A stretch of DNA of 64,000 bases from JAWSVE01 sp050633885. Its GTDB lineage: Bacteria > Pseudomonadota > Gammaproteobacteria > Pseudomonadales > Cellvibrionaceae. The position numbers and the translations under genes were made by a program. The notes under the pieces were generated by a model. The model ran no database searches. It was not told where the DNA came from and was given only the letters and a program-made list of their open reading frames with translations. The stretch covers positions 558,001 to 622,000 of the forward strand of contig JBOEHK010000002.1 of assembly GCA_050633885.1 (NCBI GenBank). Direction: 5' to 3'. Positions 43,328 through 53,296 of this stretch are shown one piece after another. Positions within the stretch are counted from its first letter, which is position 1, and every line of letters begins with the position of its first letter.

Positions 43328-43597
43328 ATGTCACTTAATGCAGAAGAAAAAGCAAAAATCGTTCAAGAGCATCAACAAGCCGCTGGCGACACTGGTTCTC
43401 CAGAAGTCCAAATTGCTTTGTTGACAGCTAACATCAATAAGTTACAAGGCCACTTTGCTAGCCATAAGCACGATCATCACTCTCGTAGAGGGTTGATCAG
43501 GATGGTAAATCAGCGTCGTAAATTACTTGATTACTTGAAAGGTAAAGATCTAAAACGCTACGCAGATTTAATCCAAAAATTAGGATTGCGTCGCTAG
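43328..43597 (+). CDS. rpsO: 30S ribosomal protein S15
   Basis: 89 residues from the ATG at 43328, with AGAGGAAGAC upstream. Extending to the earlier in-frame ATG would add residues foreign to S15. Conserved blocks are DTGSPEVQIALLT, HFASHKHDHHSRRGL and RRKLLDYLKGKD. S15 binds 16S rRNA early in assembly and represses its own translation. Confidence 0.98.
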   Translation: MSLNAEEKAKIVQEHQQAAGDTGSPEVQIALLTANINKLQGHFASHKHDHHSRRGLIRMVNQRRKLLDYLKGKDLKRYADLIQKLGLRR

Positions 43598-43607
43598 AAA
43601 AAACCAA

Positions 43608-43636
43608 GGGGTTCGTAATGCGAGCCCCTTTGTTTA
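43608..43636 (+). terminator. Terminator after rpsO
   Basis: AAGGGG and CCCCTT with partial pairing of the inner bases form a stem after the rpsO stop, followed by TTGTTT. It should partially separate rpsO from pnp. Confidence 0.7.
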
Positions 43637-43750
43637 TCTGTCTTTTGGTTAGATGTAAAGATGAATTGTTTTTTGATGGAATCAATAAATTTCGTCTTAA
43701 AATGAAGCACAAGAAACAAGTATAAAACTCATTTGTAGAAATTATTGTGA

Positions 43751-43807
43751 TTGGAAATAGGATTCGCTAAGAGTAGGTTTTGCGAATAGCGTTTATTTTA
43801 TTTCCAA
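43751..43807 (+). promoter_or_regulatory. Long hairpin in the pnp leader (possible RNase III target)
   Basis: TTGGAAATA (43751-43759) pairs with TATTTCCAA (43799-43807), and inside it ATTCGC pairs with GCGAAT. The two-part stem sits about 145 nt upstream of the pnp start. In E. coli the pnp leader folds into a long stem that RNase III cuts and PNPase then uses to repress its own message. A similar role is likely here. Confidence 0.6.
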
Positions 43808-43951
43808 TACTTACCACAACAACGCATTGTTATATAAACAATTAAGCTGTTTTGAGCATTAATAATTTATCTGCTGGTAGAAAAATAAAATTCTGATCGG
43901 CAAAAAATGCAAGACAGAGAAGAAATAAACAAAAATGAAAAGGATAAAATT

Positions 43952-46093
43952 GTGAACCCCGTAATTAAAAAATTTCAATACGGTGATCAAGCCGTCACCA
44001 TCGAAACTGGACGTATAGCGCGTCAAGCAACTGGATCAGCATTAGTTACTGTCGGAGAAACGTCAGTACTGTGTACCGTTGTGGGTGCTAAAGAATCTAG
44101 ACCAGGGCAAGACTTTTTCCCTTTATCTGTTCATTACCAAGAAAAAGCCTATGCAGCAGGAAAAATCCCGGGCGGGTTCTTTAAGCGTGAAGGCCGTCCT
44201 ACAGAAAAAGAGACTTTAACTTCTCGATTAATTGACCGCCCAATTCGTCCATTATTCCCCAATGGCTTTATGAATGAAGTACAAGTTGTTTGTACTGTTA
44301 TGTCGACATCTAAAACTATCGATCCCGACATTCCTGCCATGATTGGTACTTCTGCGGCGTTAGCTGTTTCAGGTATTCCATTTAATGGTCCAATCGGTGC
44401 TGCGCGAGTAGGTTTTACATCGGAAAATGGCTATGTATTAAACCCTTCCTATAAAGCGCTAGAAACTAGCGAGCTGGATATGGTTGTAGCGGGTACACAA
44501 GACGCCGTCTTAATGGTTGAATCTGAAGCGAATGAATTACCAGAAGATATTATGTTGGGTGCTGTTTTATACGCGCATCAAGAAATGCAGGTTGTTGTCA
44601 AAGCCTGTGAAGAACTTGCTCGAGACGCTGGAAAACCACGTTGGGACTGGCAAGCTGAAGCAGAAAAAACGGCATTAGTGGAAGCAATTAAACAGCAGTT
44701 CGAAGGTGGGATTGGTGAAGCCTATCGAATTACTGATAAGCAAGAACGTTATACGCGTTTAGGCGAACTTCGATCGCAAGCCATTGAGCAGATTGCCACA
44801 GAAGAAAGCGAATTTTCTGCTGACGATGTGAAAAAAGTCTTCGCTTCTATTGAAAAGAAATTAGTTCGTGCTCGCGCTGTTGCTGGCGAGCCAAGAATTG
44901 ATGGACGTGATTCAAAAACAGTTCGAGGCATTGATGTTGAAGTGGGTGTGCTTCCAAAAACTCATGGCTCTTCATTGTTCACTCGTGGTGAAACTCAAGC
45001 AATCGTTGTTGCTACATTAGGTTCTGCACGTGACGCTCAAATTATTGATGCGTTAGAAGGTGAAAAGAAAGATAACTTTATGTTGCATTATAACTTCCCG
45101 CCTTATTCAGTGGGTGAAGCTGGCCGTATGGGTGGAACAGGTCGTCGAGAAGTTGGCCATGGCCGTTTGGCACGTCGTGGTGTGGCTGCAGTTATGCCTT
45201 CAGTTGAAGATTTCCCTTACACAATTCGTGTTGTCAGTGAAATCACAGAATCAAACGGTTCAAGCTCAATGGCTTCTGTGTGTGGTTCTAGTTTGGCGAT
45301 GATGGATGCGGGCGTTCCTTTAAAAGCGCCTGTTGCTGGTATTGCTATGGGGCTAGTTAAAGAAGATAACGGCTTTGCCGTATTGACAGATATTTTAGGT
45401 GATGAAGATCATCTTGGTGATATGGATTTTAAAGTAGCGGGTACAACCAACGGTATAACTGCTTTGCAAATGGATATCAAAATCGAAGGTATCACTGAAG
45501 AGATTATGGAAGTGGCGTTAGAACAAGCACTTCATGCGAGACTGCACATTCTTGGTGAGATGAATAAAGTGCTATCAACAGCTCGTACTCAAGTCAATGA
45601 TAATGCTCCTCGATTTGAAACTTTGAAAATTGATACCGATAAAATCAGAGATATTATCGGTAAAGGTGGAGCAACGATTCGTGCGCTAACGGAAGAAACC
45701 GGTGCAACGATTGATATTACCGATGATGGTGTTGTTAAAGTTTATTCTGACAATTCCGAATCGCTGAATGCGGCACTTAATAAAATTGGTGAAATTACTG
45801 CAGAAGCAGAAATCGGAACCATTTATGAAGGAACTGTTGTACGTATTGTCGATTTTGGTGCGTTTGTTAATTTCTTACCTGGTAAAGATGGGCTTGTTCA
45901 TATTTCTCAGATTGCAGATGAGCGAGTAAACACCGTGTCTGATTATCTTTCTGAGGGACAAGTGGTTCGGGTTAAATGTTTAGATGTTGATAATCGTGGT
46001 CGAATTAAGTTATCGATTAAAGAAGCTAAGCGCGATGAAGAGGGCGGTTCTGAATCAGCTGATCCAGTTGCAGAGACCCCTGTTGCTGAATAA
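43952..46093 (+). CDS. pnp: Polyribonucleotide nucleotidyltransferase (PNPase)
   Basis: 713 residues from the GTG at 43952. This start has AAGGAT 7 nt upstream and gives NPVIKKFQYG, the usual PNPase N terminus. The open frame begins earlier at 43907. Two RNase PH domains are followed by KH (IIGKGGATIRALTEETG) and S1 (EGTVVRIVDFGAFVNFLPGK) domains. PNPase degrades RNA 3'-5' by phosphorolysis and works with RNase E. Confidence 0.98.
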   Translation: MNPVIKKFQYGDQAVTIETGRIARQATGSALVTVGETSVLCTVVGAKESRPGQDFFPLSVHYQEKAYAAGKIPGGFFKREGRPTEKETLTSRLIDRPIRPLFPNGFMNEVQVVCTVMSTSKTIDPDIPAMIGTSAALAVSGIPFNGPIGAARVGFTSENGYVLNPSYKALETSELDMVVAGTQDAVLMVESEANELPEDIMLGAVLYAHQEMQVVVKACEELARDAGKPRWDWQAEAEKTALVEAIKQQFEGGIGEAYRITDKQERYTRLGELRSQAIEQIATEESEFSADDVKKVFASIEKKLVRARAVAGEPRIDGRDSKTVRGIDVEVGVLPKTHGSSLFTRGETQAIVVATLGSARDAQIIDALEGEKKDNFMLHYNFPPYSVGEAGRMGGTGRREVGHGRLARRGVAAVMPSVEDFPYTIRVVSEITESNGSSSMASVCGSSLAMMDAGVPLKAPVAGIAMGLVKEDNGFAVLTDILGDEDHLGDMDFKVAGTTNGITALQMDIKIEGITEEIMEVALEQALHARLHILGEMNKVLSTARTQVNDNAPRFETLKIDTDKIRDIIGKGGATIRALTEETGATIDITDDGVVKVYSDNSESLNAALNKIGEITAEAEIGTIYEGTVVRIVDFGAFVNFLPGKDGLVHISQIADERVNTVSDYLSEGQVVRVKCLDVDNRGRIKLSIKEAKRDEEGGSESADPVAETPVAE

Positions 46094-46119
46094 TGTCTTT
46101 TGATTCAATGCGTTAATAA

Positions 46120-46153
46120 ATAAAAAAACCCGCTAAAAAGCGGGTTTTTTTAT
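46120..46153. terminator. Bidirectional terminator between pnp and the LEA-like lipoprotein gene
   Basis: AAAAACCCGCT pairs with AGCGGGTTTTT around a short A-rich loop, with A and T runs on both sides, so it can stop both convergent genes. Confidence 0.85.
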
Positions 46154-46171
46154 TCTGATAATTAAAGAAAG

Positions 46172-46582
46172 TTATTTCTTTAAAAGATCCTTCGCAGCGT
46201 CTTCTGCTTTTGCAGCTGCTTCTTTGCCTTCATCCATCATTTCTTCACCGGCATCTTTTGCTTTATTCATCGCATCTGATCCCATTTCTTTTGCGCCTTC
46301 AACTGCTTCGGAACCTTTTTCTTTAGCGCTTTCTAATGCATCAGCACCCGCTTCCTTAGCATCTTCAACCGCGTCGCCAGCAGAATCCAAAGCTGACTCA
46401 GCAGTTTCTTTTACGCTGTTTGCCATATCACCCGCTTTGTCAGTCATTGAGCCTGCTGCATCTTTTGTTGATTCAACGGCGTTGTCTAGCATTTCCCCAG
46501 CTGTTTTTTCATCACTGTCACTGCAGCCAGTAATAGCGAGTAAAGCAGTTAACGCAATAGCACTAGTTGATAAAATTTTCAT
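46172..46582 (-). CDS. Small Ala/Glu/Lys-rich lipoprotein (LEA/apolipoprotein-like)
   Basis: 136 residues with a lipoprotein signal (ALLAITGCSD). The mature part is a single long amphipathic helix made of 11-residue-like repeats (DAVEDAKEAGADALESAKEK). Such helices resemble LEA proteins and are often stress-linked, binding membranes or cell wall. The role here is not known. Confidence 0.7.
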   Translation of the reverse strand: MKILSTSAIALTALLAITGCSDSDEKTAGEMLDNAVESTKDAAGSMTDKAGDMANSVKETAESALDSAGDAVEDAKEAGADALESAKEKGSEAVEGAKEMGSDAMNKAKDAGEEMMDEGKEAAAKAEDAAKDLLKK

Positions 46583-46999
46583 TGTTGTTTGCTCCCATGG
46601 TGTTTTTAAGTGGTCTATTTAAAATATTATATTTCTAATCGTCAACAATTAATTGGCTTCTGAACTTGTTTTGCAATTTTATAATTGATGAGTGTATTGT
46701 TTTACCTGTATAAGCATAAGGTTAAGATTGTAAATCATCGTAAAATACCCATCTGTGAGCCACTGCACAGTGAATTACTTCCTGTGATTTTGAGTTAGTA
46801 TCATTATTCTAACAATGTCAGTATGGCTTGAGCCGTATGTTTGGATAGGCATACGAATCGACATATTAGCATGGCATGAAATCTTTAAGTGATTTTAACT
46901 GTAAGAACTGAATAAAATTAAATGACTACAGTGTCATTTTTTACTTATGCTGATGTAGTATATTTTAATCAGACTGACTAATTTTGAGAGGAAAGCTGG
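46583..46999. other. Intergenic region upstream of the DUF2959 gene
   Basis: 417 bp, AT-rich, with no ORF of note. It must contain divergent promoters for the two flanking lipoprotein genes. I see no strong operator pattern. Confidence 0.4.
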
Positions 47000-47647
47000 A
47001 TGAGATTGTATGTGAAACTGAGTGTAATACTTTTGACGTTAATTATGATGGGGTGTGAAAGCGCCTATTACAACACGATGGAAAATTTTGGGGTTCATAA
47101 GCGAGATATTTTGGTGGATCGTGTTGTTGATGCAAGAGACTCCCAACAGGAGGCACAAGAACAATTTAAATCTGCTTTAGAAGAGTTTAAAGCAGTGGTA
47201 AATGTCGATGGTGGTAAGCTAGAGCGAGCGTACAATCGACTAAATAAAGAATATGAAGGAAGTGAAGAATCTGCCGAGTTGATACGAGAACGCATTGCGT
47301 CAATTGAATCCGTTGCGGGAGCATTATTTAAAGAATGGGAGGCCGAACTAAAGCAGTATTCTAGTGCGAGTTTAAAACGAGAAAGCCAAACTCAACTTTC
47401 AGCAACACGCAGCAAGTACCGCCAGCTGTTAGCTGTGATGCGGAATGCTGAAAGTCGGTTAACACCAGTCTTAAATTCAATGCGTGACCAAGTGCTATAT
47501 TTAAAACATAACTTAAATGCTAGAGCAATTCAGTCGTTAAAAGGGGAAGTAGTGACAATTAATAGAGATGTTGATCACTTGCTCGCTGCGATGGAAAAGG
47601 CAATTGCTGAGGCAGATGATTTTATTCGAGAAATGAAAGTAGATTAG
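47000..47647 (+). CDS. DUF2959-family lipoprotein
   Basis: 215 residues with a lipobox (IMMGCES) and GAGAGGAAAG upstream of the ATG. The sequence YYNTMENFGVHKRDILVDRV is the family hallmark, followed by a long coiled-coil helix region. The function of DUF2959 proteins is unknown. They are common in marine gammaproteobacteria. Confidence 0.85.
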   Translation: MRLYVKLSVILLTLIMMGCESAYYNTMENFGVHKRDILVDRVVDARDSQQEAQEQFKSALEEFKAVVNVDGGKLERAYNRLNKEYEGSEESAELIRERIASIESVAGALFKEWEAELKQYSSASLKRESQTQLSATRSKYRQLLAVMRNAESRLTPVLNSMRDQVLYLKHNLNARAIQSLKGEVVTINRDVDHLLAAMEKAIAEADDFIREMKVD

Positions 47648-47677
47648 TTGTGTATGGATTGAATTGATAAATCCAAT

Positions 47678-47704
47678 AAAAAAGCAGCGCAGGCTGCTTT
47701 TTTA
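47678..47704 (+). terminator. Terminator after the DUF2959 gene
   Basis: AAAAAGCAGC and GCTGCTTTTT form a 10-bp stem closed by a GCAG loop. The flanking A/T runs allow bidirectional use with the convergent yeaQ-like gene. Confidence 0.85.
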
Positions 47705-47724
47705 TTGAGAAAAACTGCGTTGAA

Positions 47725-47988
47725 TTAATAATATTCTCTTCCAATAATTCTAAATATCACCAATGAAAAATAAGCCCCAACCATTGCCGATAAAAGACTT
47801 CCCATGTTGATAGCTAAATAATCAAAAGGCGCGGTGTAATCTAATAAACCCATCCATCCTCCAATCATTGCCCCAGAGACACCAATAATAATAGCGGAAG
47901 ATATCCCGCCAATATTTTTACCTGGCATTAGTTTATTAGTAATCGATCCTGTAGCTACCCCAATTAAAACCCACATAACAATGCTCAT
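47725..47988 (-). CDS. GlsB/YeaQ/YmgE-family membrane protein
   Basis: 87 residues with three hydrophobic segments. Hallmarks are WVLIGVATGSITNKLMPG at the N terminus and the GVSGAMIGGW segment. The family is a small stress-associated inner-membrane protein with no defined biochemical role. Confidence 0.85.
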   Translation of the reverse strand: MSIVMWVLIGVATGSITNKLMPGKNIGGISSAIIIGVSGAMIGGWMGLLDYTAPFDYLAINMGSLLSAMVGAYFSLVIFRIIGREYY

Positions 47989-48176
47989 TTTTCATCTCGA
48001 CTATTTTAAATGGTAAAAAGTATAAAGACAGAAAATTGTCTTCATTGCATGTAAATATGATGACAAGAATAAGCTTGAGGTGCGATGCTTTAGGTGTAAA
48101 ACATTGTCAAACTAGGCGGCGGATATATAAAGGAAGCCCCCCTCTGCTACAGAAAGAGGCTGTTTGGATTCCAAAT

Positions 48177-48998
48177 TTAGACGTCTTTTTGTAAGTGAAT
48201 ATCCATTTGAGGGAAGGGTATTTCTATTCCTAATTCGTCGAAGCGATTCTTAATTTTTTCGTTTAGTTCAAATTGAGTTGGCCAATAATCAGCACTTTTT
48301 ACCCAAGGTCTAAAAACAAAATTAATTGATGAGTCGGCCAATTCAGCCAAGCCAATCGTAACGTCTCTAGTCGTTAATATACGAGGGTCGCTTTCTGATA
48401 TCGCTTTTAGTTCATCTTTAACTTGCTGAATATTTGAGCCGTAGCCAACACCAATTATCAAATCGATACGTCTTTCTTCCTGAGTAGAGTAATTAATGAT
48501 ATTGCTATTCATTAAGGCGGTATTTGAAACGGTGATTGTTTTATTGTCACCAGTCAATATGGTCGTCGCGATAATTGAAATGTCGGAGACCGTACCTATC
48601 GCTCCGGCAGCTTCGATAAAATCCCCGACCTTACAGGGACGGAAAAGAATTAACATGACCCCTGAAGCAAAGTTTGAAAGAGAACCTTGGAGGGCTAAGC
48701 CAATGGCTAAGCCAGCAGCGCCGACAATAGCAACGAAAGAGGCAGTTTGTACTCCGAGCTGGCCAAGTGCTGCAATGATGACAATAACTAATAGAATATA
48801 ATACGTGAGATTTCGGACAAATAGGGTGATAGTTTGATCCACTGAACGGCTATTGAGCCCTTTTTCTAATAGCTTTGTAATGAGTCGTGCAATCCACTTC
48901 CCTATAATATAAATGGCAATTGCGAAGGCGATTTTTGCTCCATAGGAAATAACTAATTCAGGAGCCTGTTTCAAAAGGGCGTCTACATCAAAATTCAT
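48177..48998 (-). CDS. mscS: Small-conductance mechanosensitive channel MscS
   Basis: 273 residues, the size of E. coli MscS. Three N-terminal TM helices are followed by the pore-lining TM3 (VAIVGAAGLAIGLALQGSLSNFASGVM) and the MscS beta domain (FRPCKVGDFIEAAGAIGTV). The C-terminal alpha/beta vestibule ends EIPFPQMDIHL. It releases solutes during hypo-osmotic shock. Confidence 0.95.
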   Translation of the reverse strand: MNFDVDALLKQAPELVISYGAKIAFAIAIYIIGKWIARLITKLLEKGLNSRSVDQTITLFVRNLTYYILLVIVIIAALGQLGVQTASFVAIVGAAGLAIGLALQGSLSNFASGVMLILFRPCKVGDFIEAAGAIGTVSDISIIATTILTGDNKTITVSNTALMNSNIINYSTQEERRIDLIIGVGYGSNIQQVKDELKAISESDPRILTTRDVTIGLAELADSSINFVFRPWVKSADYWPTQFELNEKIKNRFDELGIEIPFPQMDIHLQKDV

Positions 48999-49073
48999 AA
49001 ATCAAAACCTCATTAACTACTGGTGAAAGTTAGAATTAGGGGGTTAAATTTTTAAACACTTATATCGTATAAC

Positions 49074-49110
49074 AAAAAAGCCGAGACAGCATATCGCTGT
49101 CTCGGCTTTT
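49074..49110. terminator. Bidirectional terminator between mscS and the ompA-like gene
   Basis: GCCGAGACAGC pairs perfectly with GCTGTCTCGGC around ATATC, with A6 and T4 flanks. Both neighbours are on the minus strand, so it mainly ends the ompA-like transcript. Confidence 0.88.
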
Positions 49111-49183
49111 ATTTTTTCACGATCTTGTTGAGAGCTAAATTTTGAAAGTTCCTACAAGTTCGTACTTGATGCCTATTGAAGAA

Positions 49184-50338
49184 TTACTTTGCAATAGTCT
49201 CTACAGTTGCGCTGATAACGCCAACTACTCGACGGTTTGCGAATCGGCCGTCAGCAGTATCGTTAGAAGCAATCGGAGACATTTCGCCTTTGCCTACTGA
49301 AGATACTTTAGATGATGGGATACCAAAGTCAGAAATAAGTTTGTCAGCGACTGCTTTTGCGCGTCTTTCTGATAGGTTCTGGTTATATTCTGCTGCACCA
49401 CGATCATCAGTATGCCCTTCAACGACAACTTGAGTTTGAGGATACTCTCTCATGAAGTCAGCAACTCGAGCGATTTCACTACGATAAGAATCAGCAATGT
49501 CAGCAGAGTTGGTAGGGAAGTTGATGGCTAAGCGAATTTCTTTTGTTTCAGAAAGCATGATGTAACAGCCTTTCGCATCAACTTTTGCGCCAGCTGATGT
49601 GTCAGGGCATTGATCAATATTATCCGCAACGCCATCGCCATCACTATCTAGCGTACAACCGTTTGCATCAACGGGGGTTCCTGCCGGTGTATTTGGGCAG
49701 CGATCACGGTTATCTAAAACGCCATCACCGTCTGCATCACCAATTGGGGCGGGAGCTGCTGCAGGAGCTGCGATTGCTTTAGGAGAGGAGGCTGATTTTT
49801 TGCCAAGTAAATAGTTTAAGCCTAGTGTTACAGCAAAATCCTTTGTTTCAGTATCTAAGCCAACAAACGTACGGGCGTCAGCACGAAGCGATAACCCTTT
49901 GGTTAAGTAGTATTTAACACCGCCGCCTAAGTTTAAAAGTGTCTCGTCAGCATCATCGGCACCTTTAACTTGAAAGTTTGTGTCACCGATACCGCCAGCG
50001 ATATAAGGCTGTAGGCCTTGCTGATCACCAAAATGGTAAAGACCATCAAGGCGATATTGATCAAAATCAACTTCAGGCGTGCCAGAAGGAGCGTTATGAA
50101 TATCGGCGTCACCTGTTAGGTAGTTCAATTCAGCTCCCCAAGGACTATCGAATTGATAACCGAGGCCTAAACCGGCAAAACTGTCATTATCAAGATTTCT
50201 TTTTTTATCAAAAAAGTAGTACCCAACTTGAGGGTTAATGGTAAAACCGACATAGTTTTCCGCTTGTGCAACAGAAATAGATCCGGCAAGGAAAGCAGCA
50301 GTACAGCCTAATAGTATTTTGTTAGAAGTGATTGTCAT
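49184..50338 (-). CDS. OmpA/OprF-type outer-membrane protein with thrombospondin-3 repeats
   Basis: 384 residues. A signal peptide ending at AQA precedes an eight-stranded beta-barrel (about 27-180). A Pro/Ala linker and two Ca-binding thrombospondin-3 repeats (GDADGDGVLDNRDRCPNTPA) lie at about 195-260. A C-terminal peptidoglycan-binding OmpA domain contains EGHTDDRGAAEYNQNLSERR. This is the OprF layout. It ties the outer membrane to the cell wall. Confidence 0.93.
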   Translation of the reverse strand: MTITSNKILLGCTAAFLAGSISVAQAENYVGFTINPQVGYYFFDKKRNLDNDSFAGLGLGYQFDSPWGAELNYLTGDADIHNAPSGTPEVDFDQYRLDGLYHFGDQQGLQPYIAGGIGDTNFQVKGADDADETLLNLGGGVKYYLTKGLSLRADARTFVGLDTETKDFAVTLGLNYLLGKKSASSPKAIAAPAAAPAPIGDADGDGVLDNRDRCPNTPAGTPVDANGCTLDSDGDGVADNIDQCPDTSAGAKVDAKGCYIMLSETKEIRLAINFPTNSADIADSYRSEIARVADFMREYPQTQVVVEGHTDDRGAAEYNQNLSERRAKAVADKLISDFGIPSSKVSSVGKGEMSPIASNDTADGRFANRRVVGVISATVETIAK

Positions 50339-50553
50339 TTTTTGTATTCCTCTCTGTTTTTATAATGAACATCTAGGTTCATTTTTTCTCAAGCATTATG
50401 CCTGAGTGTAGCGGTGTGGATTGTAAAACAATGTGAAAAAGAAAGCTTGTGAAATGGCCGACATTTATGACAACTTGTAAAAAAGTAAATCTTATTTCTA
50501 TATGGAATATATGAAGATTAGGTTTATGGCAATCGATAGAAATAAGAAAAGGG

Positions 50554-53220
50554 CTAGTTTAGTTGTGGTAGCGAGACGTTAAATTTGGAGCCAAGTGAGG
50601 GCTCGCTTGTCACTGTCACTTCCCCGCCGTGTCGTTCACAAACCACCTTGACGAAATATAATCCTAAACCGACTCCTTGAGAATTGTTCTTGGAGGAGCT
50701 AGAAAAGCGGTTAAAAAGAAGCGGAAGTTTTTCTTGCGGAATTCCTATGCCGTTGTCAGATATGCTCACTGTCAGCATTTTTGCCGCATCATCGTTTTGA
50801 TTCGCTGTGTCGTCAAAATCTACAGAGATATCGATGGTGATTTCTTCTCCCGACGGGCTGAATTTTATGGCGTTACCCAGCAAATTAATAAACATACGTT
50901 CTAGTAATTGTCCGTCACCTAAGATGTCGAGTTGTTGGCCATCGGGTAAAGAGAGGTCTAAGTATTTTTTTACCAAGGTAATGTCTTTGGCAAGTGCAGT
51001 CGGAAAGACTTCTTCAATAGCGTTATCGATAATTTCGATAATGTCGCAGAGATAAAAGTCTTTTGTTTGTACTTCTTCAGCTTTAGCTAACTGCAAAAAT
51101 TGCTGAGAATAGGCAAGATTAGTATGAACATGATGTTCAATCTTATCTAAAAGGGTTGTATCGAATGTATCTTGATGCTTGGCGTGTTGTACAAGAGCTA
51201 ACACTGAATTCATGGGTGCGCGTAGGTCGTGGGATAAAAAGTGAAGGGTTTCTAATCTGGCCTGCTCACTGGCACGTAAAGCCGTTATTTCATTGAAAGA
51301 AAAAAGCATGATTCCTGGATTGTGACGATCAATTTCCATTTTTTGACCTTGGCAGATAAAGATTCTCTGCGATTCTGAGTGCTTTAGTTCGACACTAAAA
51401 GATTGGGAATAAAAAGCGAGAGAGGATAATTTTTTTTCCCAGTCAAAGCCTGACACTTTATTAAAAATAGTGGTGTATTGAATAAAATTTTCGAGAGATG
51501 AATCTGATGTCCATAATTGTTTGGCTTGGATATTTGTTTGTAAAATATGCCCAAATAAATTAGTCATGATGACAGCTTCGGGCAAATTCTTAATACTGCT
51601 GTCGATAAGATTTTGATTGTATTCGGCCACTTTGTTCGCGCGCTTTAATTCAAGAAGTGTTTTATCAACGACTTCTACTCGATAAGGGTTATCCTCTTCA
51701 TTTTTTTTGCTGACGACTTCTAATTCATTAACGACTAAATCAAAGAGTGTCCTATCAATGCCAGACCAGCTAATGGCCGCGTTATATTTTTTGTTGGCGT
51801 TGATAAAGTCAAAAGATTGAACGCTGAATAAATTATCTTCTAAATTACTTTTTTCAATGTGAGCGGGATGTCCTTTGTCTGTTTTTATTCTGGAGTCTAA
51901 AAGAGTGCTTTGCATGCTTTTGCTTGAAGAAACAACTTTTTTCTCCGCATCATAGATGGACCAGCTTTGGATTAACTGAATTGAGTGCAAATAATCAAGT
52001 GATTTTTCAAAGTAATGAATTTTTGAGGCCCCCTCTATTTTTGATTTTTGCAAAGAGGGTTCTAATTTAATAAGTGCAACTTTTAAATATTGGAGCATTT
52101 TTTCTAGCCGCTGCCAATTCCAAAAAGGATAAAATATGAGTATTGAGCATATTAAAGAACCCGGTGCATACCATTGTCTTGTGCTAATTAATATTAAAAA
52201 GCTGATTGTTGGGAGTAGAAAGACTGAAGTTATTGTTGTGATTAAAAAAAATCGAGGTGATGTCAAACTTAATAAAGCAACCAGTAGTAAAGCAGCAAAC
52301 CCGGTGAACGCTGTCTGTTTAATAGGGCTCATAGGCGTTATTAATAGATTGTTTCTAAGAGAATGAAAAATATTGGCGTTGAGCTCAACGCCAGGCATCG
52401 TACCTACGGGGGTCACCAAAATGTCATTTGTACCATTCGCGACCCTGCCCACAAAAATAATTTTATCTTTAAATATCGACTTAGGTAGCGCGCCATTTAA
52501 AACGTCGATATAAGAAACCATTGGGAACGATCCCGCTTTTCCTACAAAAGAGATTAGATTGTAATAATCTCGAGCAATTAACATTGATGTATTGCTTGTA
52601 GATTCTGAATTTGATGATTCTGAACTACGCACGCCAGATAACATTGTGGGGAGTTCGTCGATGCTTTCTAATATTGCCAGAGTGAGATGTGGCCAATACG
52701 CCGAAGAAACACCTTCGCGTAAAAAAACGGAACGGCAGACGCCATCTTCATCTTGTTCTATGTGAACATGCCCCAATTTTTTTGCGGCGCGGGCTAGCTC
52801 ATCAAAAGGTAAACGTTCCAGTATTTGCCCACCAAATTGTATTTGTTCTAAAGCCATAGGAAGAACAACAGACGGTGTATTTTTTACGGCGTTAACAAAC
52901 GCCTGATCCTGCTGAGGATTAAAAGAATCTTTGTCGGGAAAAATAACGTCGAACGCAATTGCTTTGGCATTTGCATCATTCAAAATTTTTATTAAATTTG
53001 CGTGATATTGGCGAGGCCAAGGCCATCGGCCAAGGTTTTGGATGCTCTGATCATCAATAGCAACAATGAGAATGTCCGAAGGTTTTTCAACGGATTGTAA
53101 CCCGATAGAGCGGTCGAAGAGCCAGCGATCTATCGGCAGAGTCCATTGGTAATATGCAGCGAGAAGGGCAAAAATAGAGACAATGAAAACTGAAGCGATA
53201 TGCCGAATGTGTATCCACAT
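50554..53220 (-). CDS. CHASE2-domain sensor histidine kinase
   Basis: 888 residues. After an N-terminal TM helix an extracytoplasmic CHASE2 domain (about 40-280) is followed by further TM helices (about 305-375), a long linker with a PAS-like region, HisKA with the phosphoacceptor His in FLSHDLRAPMNS, and an HATPase with NLLGNAIKFSPSGEE, DNGIGIP and GVGLGLYFV. The signal is unknown. It is the third gene of an operon with a FecR/LysM protein and an OmpR-type regulator, its likely partner. Confidence 0.92.
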   Translation of the reverse strand: MWIHIRHIASVFIVSIFALLAAYYQWTLPIDRWLFDRSIGLQSVEKPSDILIVAIDDQSIQNLGRWPWPRQYHANLIKILNDANAKAIAFDVIFPDKDSFNPQQDQAFVNAVKNTPSVVLPMALEQIQFGGQILERLPFDELARAAKKLGHVHIEQDEDGVCRSVFLREGVSSAYWPHLTLAILESIDELPTMLSGVRSSESSNSESTSNTSMLIARDYYNLISFVGKAGSFPMVSYIDVLNGALPKSIFKDKIIFVGRVANGTNDILVTPVGTMPGVELNANIFHSLRNNLLITPMSPIKQTAFTGFAALLLVALLSLTSPRFFLITTITSVFLLPTISFLILISTRQWYAPGSLICSILIFYPFWNWQRLEKMLQYLKVALIKLEPSLQKSKIEGASKIHYFEKSLDYLHSIQLIQSWSIYDAEKKVVSSSKSMQSTLLDSRIKTDKGHPAHIEKSNLEDNLFSVQSFDFINANKKYNAAISWSGIDRTLFDLVVNELEVVSKKNEEDNPYRVEVVDKTLLELKRANKVAEYNQNLIDSSIKNLPEAVIMTNLFGHILQTNIQAKQLWTSDSSLENFIQYTTIFNKVSGFDWEKKLSSLAFYSQSFSVELKHSESQRIFICQGQKMEIDRHNPGIMLFSFNEITALRASEQARLETLHFLSHDLRAPMNSVLALVQHAKHQDTFDTTLLDKIEHHVHTNLAYSQQFLQLAKAEEVQTKDFYLCDIIEIIDNAIEEVFPTALAKDITLVKKYLDLSLPDGQQLDILGDGQLLERMFINLLGNAIKFSPSGEEITIDISVDFDDTANQNDDAAKMLTVSISDNGIGIPQEKLPLLFNRFSSSSKNNSQGVGLGLYFVKVVCERHGGEVTVTSEPSLGSKFNVSLPQLN

Positions 53221-53296
53221 ATTTTTGTCGAACCGTTGTTGTTTTTTTAAAAAATTATCGTGATCAAGATAATTTTTTAATTGGATAATTTTATTG